Translations under genes and position numbers: made by a program
Notes under the pieces: generated by a model
Database searches by the model: none
Told to the model about the DNA's origin: nothing
The model's input: the letters and a program-made list of their open reading frames with translations, nothing else
In this document: in pieces, positions 56,274 through 64,000 of the stretch
Layout of the letters: each line of letters starts with the position of its first letter
Numbering within the stretch: position 1 is the first letter of the stretch
Assembly (NCBI RefSeq): GCF_028009165.1
Contig: NC_079244.1
Coordinates: forward strand, 248,001 to 312,000
Reading direction: 5' to 3'
Length of the DNA stretch: 64,000 nt
Origin: Akanthomyces muscarius
Lineage: Eukaryota > Ascomycota > Sordariomycetes > Hypocreales > Cordycipitaceae

Positions 56274-58955
56274 ATGAGCCCACAAGGGCAGTTTTTTGCT
56301 CGCAAAACACGTCGCACCGCTAACGCGTGAGTCTAAACCGCCCGATCCGAACCTTGATTCCGATTCCGAAGCTTCAGAGACGTGGACTTGATACCCAAGC
56401 ATATGTCGATAATCCTGGAGGAATAGATGCTGATCATAACACTGCATTTCTAGGTGTATTCCTTGCCGCCAAAGTAAAATTAAGTGCTCTGGCGAGGAGC
56501 CGTGCGCAAACTGTGAACGCCGCTATGTCAAATGTCGGTTTGAGGACAGCGGTGGCAACAAGGTCACAGTTTCCCAGAGGTATGTTTATCCTGTCGATTG
56601 CGAGAGATACTGCAACATGGTTCAACATTTATGTCGCTGACTTGGAACAGATATCTGCGAGACCTGCAAAGGCAGGCCAATCATGCACGGAGCCAAAGCT
56701 CAGCGCAGTGCCAACAAGGTCTGCCGGCAAAGGAAGCGCAGCTCCTCCCGCAATGCACTTCCTCACCATCCGGCTCAATACAGTATCCGACATCAGACGA
56801 TACCACCTTGCAAAATGAACCCACAGCAAGTTCCAGTCTACACAAACAGCCCGCTCTGGACCTTCTCGCGCCGATCAATGCAGATGAAGCATATAGCATT
56901 TGGACGAGCCCTTTCCAGTATCCAACGACAACGCTAAGATACAAGTACAAGAATAAGCGCAACTGGAGTGAGTGATGTTGAGTCCATCTGCCTTGTAGTT
57001 CTCGCTCTGAACGAACATCAACACAGTCTGGCTAGCCCCCGCCTCGACGTGGTCCTTCACCACTCGCCTCACAATCCTGCTGACTGACAAGCTGGACCTG
57101 GAGCCCCCCGGGACTCCCACCAAGCATTTCGACGAAATCTACCCACTGCAGTGGAACAGTCTTCCGCCCGATATTATCCCTGACATCACCGGCCTGCCCT
57201 CCCTGGATCACGCACTATATCTGTTCAACACCGTGCGATTTCATTTCGGCCAAAACTATCGTTTCTTCGACGAAAAAGCCTTTGTCGAAAACACGCGCGA
57301 GTTTTATGCCAGCGGCGCTGCCAAAATGGCGTCGGAGCATCGCCTCTGGTTTGCTCAGTTTCTTCTCGTCATGGCTTTCGGGAAAGCCTTCTTGTCTGGA
57401 CCGCAGCTGTTGGATGAACCGCCTGGTGCTCGCTATTTCATTCGCGCAATGTCTGTCATGCCCGAAATAACATGTGTCTGGAAAGATAGCCTGTTGGCTA
57501 TAGAAGTTATGGCTCTGATTGGTCTCTATCTTTACGCCATTGATCAAAGGGAGTCAGCCCACGTCTACGTATGCTATTTTCGCCATGCAGCCTGAGTCAG
57601 AGGCTAACAATGTACTAGGTTGCGCAAGCAGTCCGCATTGCTCAAATGGAAGGCTTACATACACAGCTACCCGAGGATGAGCTCGGTATTGAGACCGTGT
57701 CTCGGTGTCGCAATCTTTGGTGGATGCTGTACATTATCGATAGACACTTTTCGTCATCCCTTGGTGTACCGATGACAACACCAGACAGCGACATTACCAC
57801 CCAGTTTGAAGAGGCCGAAACAAATGGGCTAGTGCAACATGCGTCCACGCTCCGACTTCAAGTAAGCCTATCGCAACTGCTATCCCACATTATAACAAGT
57901 AAGCCTTCACAGTAATGTCAAGCGTTAATTCATCAAATGGCCAACTCCCTGTCCAGCTATATATCGGAGTGAGAAGACGCAGCTCGGCGTCTTCCTTGAT
58001 GCGACCAGGTCAATTCTAGCTTCTATGGTAGCGCACGCCCAAGAGATTGAACAGATTGTCCAATTGGAAGTTTCTAGCTCTGTAGAGGCAATGTCTCGAG
58101 AGACACGTCATATTACACTATTATATCACCAGGTTTGCGCCCCCAGAGTTGTGAGTCCGAGCTGAACTAACTGGTCCGGAAGTGCGTGATTATCGCCACA
58201 CGGCCTGTTCTACTTTCTGTCTTGAAAGAACGCCTGGAGAAGTTGAACGACGGCAAAGAAGATTGGCGAAGCTTTCTAAATCTCACGAAACCCCTCATCT
58301 CGACAGGCATCAAGTCTGCCGTCAAAACTGCACAAATCTTATCGGCGGAAGACGGTCTGCTCGGTAAGTAATTCCAATTCGCCTATCATGTCTGTCCAGA
58401 CTCTGAACAGATGCAGAACATTTTCTTCCATTCGACCTCGAGTTCACATACGGCGCAGCAATCTATCTCGCCATGGCCAACGCGCTTTTTCCTGCGACAG
58501 AGGACAGCACCCTGTACAGCCGTACTGCCCAAGATATCCTCAATGAAATGACGGAAAAAGGAAACAAAATCGCCGCCATCCGCAAAAGGGAGTTTTACAT
58601 CCTGCAGGCACTTCTCGCCGAGCTGTCTACACGGGCGGAAAATAGCGGCTTGCAGACTCTCACCCTTGCCACTCCGGAGCTAGCAGAGTTTGGACCGAGA
58701 CAGCAACCACATGCGCCACGATCCGTGCAGTCAACTCATGCCTCACAGCAAGATAGGGTTCTCGCAGCCTCTACGGCTTTACAGGGAGCCAATACTCTGC
58801 TGCCCGTCTTTAGCGACATGCGCTCCCCTATGTCTCTTCAAATGGAACCTCTCAATAACGAGTTTCTTGATAACATAGGCATTTCGTCGTATGAGTTTTT
58901 CAATTTGGTAGAACAGATGGGCAGCCAGGACGCTCTCTTTCCCACACCTTTTTAA
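56274..58955 (+). CDS. Zn2Cys6 transcription factor (fungal-specific TF domain)
   Basis: Eight exons, 56274-56326, 56454-56579, 56651-56967, 57027-57568, 57619-57898, 57957-58132, 58183-58363 and 58417-58955, join in frame to 737 residues. The zinc cluster appears only after splicing: CIPCRQSKIKC then PCANCERRYVKC (about 19-42). The linker and dimerisation start YLRDLQRQ follow. The regulatory domain (PF04082-like, about 190-480) includes FTTRLTILLTDKL and RNLWWMLYIIDRHFSSSLG. It is likely the local regulator of the amine oxidase and nearby genes; this is inferred from position. It converges on the OPT gene. Confidence 0.92.
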
Positions 58956-59393
58956 ATGAACCCGATTGTACAACGCATCAAAATCCCAGAACAGTTGGTT
59001 TAGCGGTCTTGGGTCAATTTCCAAGTAATACTTGTATAGCCTCGCGCGTCAGAACGCAGGCAATGCACGCTCACCCAACATGCTGGCATGCGATGCAAGG
59101 TTTTTGCCTAGGCGACAACCGCGGCTACCATAGCGACGGCAGCCGTCAAGAATGCACTGTACACCTATTTCAATCACTCCGTTTCCTACGCTTATGAATT
59201 TGTTGTTATTTGCTTCCCCTTAGTTCTTTGTCTTTAGCTTCCTATGTAAAGGTAAAGTATCCCTCCTCTTGTGCGATGTGTACCTTCGTCGCCTTGGTAG
59301 CGCACGCTCGTATTTTGAACTAGGCATTTTTTACGTCTCAACGGCACAGCACAGTTTTACTGATGCAATGTAAAGAAAAGTTTATTGATATAT
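58956..59393. other. Convergent region between the regulator and OPT genes
   Basis: 438 bp between two stop codons; no supported gene. Confidence 0.5.
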
Positions 59394-61658
59394 CTAGAAC
59401 TCGCCGGGAATACCAATCTTAGTACCGATGGTCGTACCGTCAACGCCACCCAATGTGAGGGCGGCATTGATGACACCGCCGAGACCCTCACCAGCGATAA
59501 GGCCGGCAGCAACAGCATAGCAGTAGACCTCGAAACTGCGGGGAAAGTACTTCCTCCACCACCAAGCAGTAATTGCGCCAAAGGCAACCATGTTGGCGTA
59601 GCCGGTGTCGGGGCCAAGAACCCAAGCGACACCAATACTCATCCAGTTAGGGAGGAAGGCGCGGTACTTCTCGCGAGGACCGACAAGGAAGAGGTTCTTG
59701 ACAACGACTTGGAGTCCGACGAGGACGGCGATGACGATAGTAAAGACGACACAGCTGTGGGGAATAGGAATTGAGGGCAGGGTCATGGCTTCCGCGACAG
59801 CCTGCCAGGCGCCAGCCGATGGTGCGTGGAAAGCACATTGCGCTTGCTCCAGCTCGCTCAAGTCAGCCTGCCAGACACATGGGTAGGCAGCCATGAACAG
59901 GACGAACATGCCAGGTGCCAAGAAGATGGCCACGATAGTACCAACGCACTGCGCGTAAAACTGTTTGTTTGGCGGGGTCCTGAGAAGAAAGCCAACGCGG
60001 AAGTCACTGGTCAGATCTGTAGACACATTTGCACAGCCCGAAGCAATGTTGCCAGCAATCAGATTGATGCGCTGAGCGTGCGTCTTCTCCCATCCGTGGG
60101 TAATTCCACCAAACACGAGCTGAGAAGCCTTGGCGGATGCAGTCAAAGGGGTATTATCAGTGACAGCACCACCGTGGATGGAAAGAAAGGCAAAAATGAG
60201 GGCCAAGATGAGGGAAAGCAGAGCAAGGCCTGGGTTCATGCCGAATTTGAAGTGGCAAATGAGCATGGCCATGACGGTCATAACCAGAACACCTGTCATC
60301 CAGACCCAATCAGGGACTTGCTGCTCTTTTGTAGCAAAGTCCTCCACGAGGTTGCTTGGGTCGCTTGCCTTGGCCGCCTGGCCCGCGATGTAAGCATTGT
60401 GCTTGCCGCTCTTCTCCATTCGCCTGTGTACCGCCTCACAACCACCGCGCCACGCGTAGATGACACCCTCCCAGACAACGCGGATGTGCATAACAAACTC
60501 CGTCATACTGTAAACAATCAGGACGGCAACGCCAGGCCAAAGCATCCAGAAGCGAGGAGAGACGGGCTTGCCGTTACCAAGACCAGACATACTGGCGAAT
60601 GATACGTAAGGGTGCCACTTGCTGTCCTCGTCGAAGAGTTCGTTGGTTCTGCACTCTCCGTAAGAGACCAAGACCGGCCCGATGATGGCCCATGCGACAA
60701 ACGTACCGAGCCACCACGAGAGGGCGGCGTTGCGGCCGACGAGGAGACCCGATCCAAAGAAAGCAGGAGTAAGCAGGATATACCAGCCCCAGCTCTCAAT
60801 GGTCATCAGCAAGGGGTGGGAATAGCCGCCCCAGGCATAAAACCACGTAAAGATGTGCCATTCGTGAGTGATGCCGTTGGCATAGGATCCACAAACGAGG
60901 ATAATAATGCCACCAAAGAAGGAAGCCAAGAGCGCCTTAATCTTCTTGATGGCATCGGCAGCTCCGGAACCGACAGAGTGCATAGATCGGATGGTAAGGG
61001 CGGCGGCCGTGGGGGTGGGGAAGATGAGGTTGAGCTCGCGCGCAACGTTGATGATGAAGAACTTGCGGAGAGGGATGGCGGCGAACAGGCCAAAAAGAGC
61101 ACAGATGACCGTGATGGCAATGATGCTACCAAAGTCGTGCGACGGGCTCTGGTCCTGTTGCGACTGGCCAGGCTGCTGCCAGAGACCAAGTCTGTACATG
61201 GCAGGGAAACCGGCGACGAAGGGGCCAGCAATACCACCAGCACCAGTGGCGGCGGCCTGGATGATGGAGTTTTCCTGGGGCCCGAAAGGCATGCCCAGAA
61301 TGGGGGTGTTGGGCAAGAACTTGCAAAGAACGGTGATGATACCGTAACCAAAGATGGCACCAAAGAGGTTCGCACTGAAGGTGAAGCCCGTCTTGAGACC
61401 GAGGTAGACGTTGGAGGCGTTGACGAGCGAGCCCAAGATCACGCCAACGATGACGGCACGGATGGTGAGCGGGTTCTTCTCGTGATGGCCACCCTTGATG
61501 GGCGGGAAGCTGACGAAAAGGTCGGTGATGTTGTCATTGTCCTCGCTTTCCGACTCTTTGATGTTGATGATGCTGTCATTGCGCTTCTCCAGCGTCTGGC
61601 TAGTGGTGTCGATGGCCTCGATGCCAGACGTGGTGGCCGTGTCCTTCTCGGCGGCCAT
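59394..61658 (-). CDS. OPT-family oligopeptide/metal-chelate transporter
   Basis: A single exon of 754 residues with about 14-16 hydrophobic segments. The first comes after an acidic, Ser-rich cytosolic N-terminus (about 1-65). Typical OPT features (PF03169) include [35 protein letters not shown] and the C-terminal [20 protein letters not shown] with [12 protein letters not shown]. The family imports peptides, glutathione-type compounds or metal chelates with protons at the plasma membrane. As the right end of the cluster it could import the amine- or peptide-linked substrate, but the link is positional only. Confidence 0.92.
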   Translation of the reverse strand: MAAEKDTATTSGIEAIDTTSQTLEKRNDSIINIKESESEDNDNITDLFVSFPPIKGGHHEKNPLTIRAVIVGVILGSLVNASNVYLGLKTGFTFSANLFGAIFGYGIITVLCKFLPNTPILGMPFGPQENSIIQAAATGAGGIAGPFVAGFPAMYRLGLWQQPGQSQQDQSPSHDFGSIIAITVICALFGLFAAIPLRKFFIINVARELNLIFPTPTAAALTIRSMHSVGSGAADAIKKIKALLASFFGGIIILVCGSYANGITHEWHIFTWFYAWGGYSHPLLMTIESWGWYILLTPAFFGSGLLVGRNAALSWWLGTFVAWAIIGPVLVSYGECRTNELFDEDSKWHPYVSFASMSGLGNGKPVSPRFWMLWPGVAVLIVYSMTEFVMHIRVVWEGVIYAWRGGCEAVHRRMEKSGKHNAYIAGQAAKASDPSNLVEDFATKEQQVPDWVWMTGVLVMTVMAMLICHFKFGMNPGLALLSLILALIFAFLSIHGGAVTDNTPLTASAKASQLVFGGITHGWEKTHAQRINLIAGNIASGCANVSTDLTSDFRVGFLLRTPPNKQFYAQCVGTIVAIFLAPGMFVLFMAAYPCVWQADLSELEQAQCAFHAPSAGAWQAVAEAMTLPSIPIPHSCVVFTIVIAVLVGLQVVVKNLFLVGPREKYRAFLPNWMSIGVAWVLGPDTGYANMVAFGAITAWWWRKYFPRSFEVYCYAVAAGLIAGEGLGGVINAALTLGGVDGTTIGTKIGIPGEF

Positions 61659-61882
61659 TGTCGGTGGCAGGCGCGCACGGAAGCAAAGAGGATAAAAGAG
61701 AGAGACAGAGAGAGTGCACGGGAAGATGGGAGTCGCCTACAAAGAGTCGTCAGAAGCGTTGGGCGGGCGGCGCGCCGTAAGCTTTAAATAAGCTTTAGAG
61801 TACTTTCACGAGCCGGGGAACTTTTGCAACCCAGGGTCCAGCCCGGCCCTAGCTTTCCACATTTAGATTAGTTCGGCAACAA

Positions 61883-61912
61883 AAGGCTATCAGTAGCAAG
61901 GCTATCAGTAGC
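61883..61912. repeat. 15-bp tandem duplication
   Basis: The unit aaggctatcagtagc occurs twice back to back, about 225 bp upstream of the OPT start. Confidence 0.85.
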
Positions 61913-62257
61913 ACTAGTTACAAAACAGGAACTGTAGCCCCCTCCCCTCCTCCTTGCACTGACAGGGGGTGTCAACTGTTGGAGCTAGGTGCTTCGGCCG
62001 AAGCAAAAGAACCAGGCGTTTTTGAGGCTTGCAAAAAAATAGACACCAGATCATTTTTCAGATAGCCTCGACCTAAAGTTGTCCAGGTGAGCCACACAGC
62101 GCCAGTATGAGTTGGCGGCTTTCGTAGGTACAGTAGGTACTTAGGCAGAGTCTTTCAAGAGGTCTGGCTGCTCATTTAGCGACTTTGAACGTTGGCGCTA
62201 TCCAGAACAATGTTCGCCACGCCCTACTGAGTACACAGGAAAGGATCCATTTTCCAT

Positions 62258-62285
62258 TTTTATTTATTTATTTATTTATTTATTT
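62258..62285. repeat. TTTA microsatellite
   Basis: About six to seven copies of the tetranucleotide TTTA. Confidence 0.9.
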
Positions 62286-63400
62286 GCCCCGGTAAGTTCC
62301 AGCAGGGGGAGTGGGCGTCAACCCCACGAGACAAGAGTAGCAGACAGCCGACATTAGCCTGGGCCTTTGAGCTGTGGAGAAGTGGCTGACGGCCTCGGGG
62401 ATAAATGACCGTGACTAACGTTAGTTTCGCACCAGTACCTTTGCAAGCGCAGCGAGGCTTGCCCGGGCGGTCGTCGTGCGCGAGAAGCGTCGGCCTTCCA
62501 TTCCTAGAATAGCGACGGAGAATTTCGCCACGTCCCAGCCGATAATCGCCAGCTGGTCAACAACAAACTAGTTATACGGCTGGCAGTTAAAAAATGTGGC
62601 GTTCAGTACTGGTCTAGAATTGTTACTAGCAGTTAACGTTAACTAGTTGACTAAAAATAAGATCATTGGCGTATCTATTACTCCGGGCGCGTCTATTACT
62701 CCGAGTGACTGGAGCCCCATTCGGGTCAGTTGGGTCTCTTCCAGCTGGGGCTGCCTCAACCTGTTTACTTGTACGGGGTAGCGATGGCTGAATAAATTAA
62801 TCAGCTGAGCTTGCCCGTCGCTTCGTTCCCGCCTGGTCAGGAGTGAACAGCCAACGACCAACTGGTAGCCTCTGTGGCGTTCTTGCCATGTGCAGGAAGT
62901 GGACTGCAACATCCACTCTGCGTATTCCAAGTTAGCGGGCTGGGGCATGTACCCCAATGCCCCAGGAACTTTTGAATTCTTCATGCACTAGCGAAATGGG
63001 GGCGGTCCGTTCTGGCGGCGAGCAAAAACGGTTGGCCGTACCGACCAAACTGGTACTGGTACAATCCCTTTGACTGCGGAGGAGGAGCAAGGAGGTATTT
63101 TGCAAGGGTATTAACCAATCATATGCTATAAGAAACTAGGTACTTTGCATGGTAGTGATTGACCACTCAGGGGAAGTACCGCAGCGTAGGTAGCAACCAG
63201 GGTCTACTTCTGACAACACTCAGGCACAAGGATGAGACTGTATCTAGCAGCTCGTGGCCTTTTCTTAAGTGAGTTTTGTAGGCTCATTCCAAGTGCTAGG
63301 CGATTGCATTCATTAAACAATCATCTCCCATTTTGTATGGTCAGTCCCGCATTTTAATTTCGCAGGCTAGCCACCACTTTCATGAGACGGCTCCCCTTAG

Positions 63401-63640
63401 CAGGCCAGTTCACAAGACACGTTCCAGCTCGTCATGAGAGCAGAGAAAGAGTTCAAGCAGAACATCCCAGATGGAAATAGTTCTGGAAGTCTTGCTTGCT
63501 ACTTTTGCTATCGCGTGCTCCGAGCAGACTTTTCGGAGACGACCCAGCTCACAAGAGGTGGGGTGTATTTGTCTTTGTGTTCGTCTGCCTGCGTTCTTTT
63601 GTTCATCCCATTAAACTGCATATTCGGCCTTTTTTAATGG
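63401..63640 (+). pseudogene. Gene-like fragment with a Cys-x2-Cys motif
   Basis: From 63401, just after an acceptor-like ctccccttag, a frame stays open to a TAA at about 63635-63637; an ATG lies at 63434. Its first 55 codons look coding (for example QLVMRAEKEFKQNI and LACYFCYRVLRADFSETTQ). The CYFCYRVL-type Cys pair recurs in F-box-like fungal proteins, though I cannot assign it firmly. Downstream the composition turns non-coding, and no convincing upstream exon was found, so it may be a relic or one exon of an unresolved gene. Confidence 0.25.
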
Positions 63641-63883
63641 AAGCGATAGCGGCTTTACAAAGAGAAGTAAAGTCTAAAAGTTGGCGATTTCCTTGACATA
63701 GTATGGATGTGAGATAATCGATTGCTTAGCACCTCCAGACCCACAGTAGTGTTTTATTTGCGTCATCTACAGAGCCTGCCCGCTATCGAGTCTACCTCTC
63801 CATCCAACACCATCATCCGTTCCCATTGTCTGCCTCGCGCCGCCCCAAACGAGATCCAATTGGTCCCATTGCAATAAGAAGAA

Positions 63884-64000
63884 ATGGCGCGATCTCGCAA
63901 AACTCCCACGTCCGGCACGACGACAACACTGCCGCCCCTTTCGCAGCCCGACCGCTCCGGTGCCGGCGTCGACGAGCAGACGCTCTTCAAGATTGCCGAG
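63884..64000 (+). CDS. N-terminal fragment of an unrecognised protein (runs off the right edge)
   Basis: The frame is open from an ATG at 63884 (context gaagaaATGG) to the window edge, 39 codons. It begins MARSRKTPTSGTTTTLPPLS, then QPDRSGAGVDEQTLFKIAE. A basic Ser/Thr/Pro-rich start leading into a helix suggests a cytosolic or membrane-associated protein with a disordered N-terminus. There is no signal peptide. I do not recognise the family. Confidence 0.6.
   Translation, partial: MARSRKTPTSGTTTTLPPLSQPDRSGAGVDEQTLFKIAE

Larger units (their letters stand above)
61659..63400. promoter_or_regulatory. Long upstream region of the OPT gene with small repeats
   Basis: About 1.7 kb without a supported gene. 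It holds a 15-bp tandem duplication at 61883-61912, a perfect 14-bp palindrome GCTTCGGCCGAAGC at 61991-62004, and a TTTA microsatellite at about 62258-62285. Confidence 0.5.

Noticed and set aside
60612..61787. 391-codon plus-strand open frame
   Set aside because: It lies antisense to the OPT gene, is rich in Asp, Arg and Gly from GC-biased codon complement, and has no motif; an antisense shadow.

Overview
The window is nuclear DNA of a filamentous ascomycete, most likely Sordariomycetes and possibly Hypocreales. The evidence is many short introns (about 47-190 nt) with GTRNGT donors and CTNAC-type branch sites, and a fungal gene set: psi-producing oxygenase, secretory lipase, CRH-type GH16 enzyme, Zn2Cys6 regulator and OPT transporter. 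Exon models were spliced by hand and kept only where the reading frame and family motifs agreed across each junction. I see no rRNA, tRNA, CRISPR or intact transposon. The order assignment is inference.

Positions 1-16000 form a lipid and oxidation district: the start of a secreted protein (minus), a secreted lipase with a long Ser/Thr-rich stalk, a full-length five-exon psi-producing oxygenase, a DUF2235 hydrolase, and a cytochrome b5/b5-reductase fusion head-to-head with an unusual cytochrome P450. A frameshifted relic gene lies between the DUF2235 and reductase genes.

Positions 16600-28400 hold the DBP9 helicase, a GPI-anchored CRH-type wall transglycosylase, a sulfotransferase-like protein, an atypical SDR, a lactonase-type beta-propeller and a BBE-type FAD oxidase. 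The last four are tailoring or detoxification types with no backbone synthase nearby. Positions 28400-33200 are mostly non-coding, with two weakly supported small membrane-protein genes.

Positions 33200-47800 are core housekeeping: an aldo-keto reductase, RAD5, an NDUFAF6-like complex I assembly factor, mitoribosomal protein bS6m, DCN1, a Rad4/Dpb11/TopBP1 homologue and GPI12.

Positions 49500-61700 look like a catabolic or small biosynthetic cluster: an Fe(II)/2OG oxygenase, a succinate-semialdehyde-type aldehyde dehydrogenase, a small TPR protein, a flavin amine oxidase divergent from a Zn2Cys6 regulator, and an OPT transporter. An amine oxidase next to an aldehyde dehydrogenase suggests amine to aldehyde to acid conversion. 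The far right holds another relic-like fragment and the start of an unrecognised gene.

The points most worth a second look are the lipase/Ppo/b5-reductase/P450 neighbourhood, the P450 with a possible beta-grasp domain in place of a membrane anchor, the amine-oxidase cluster, three GC-AG introns among about 39, and a 798-nt intron in DCN1.
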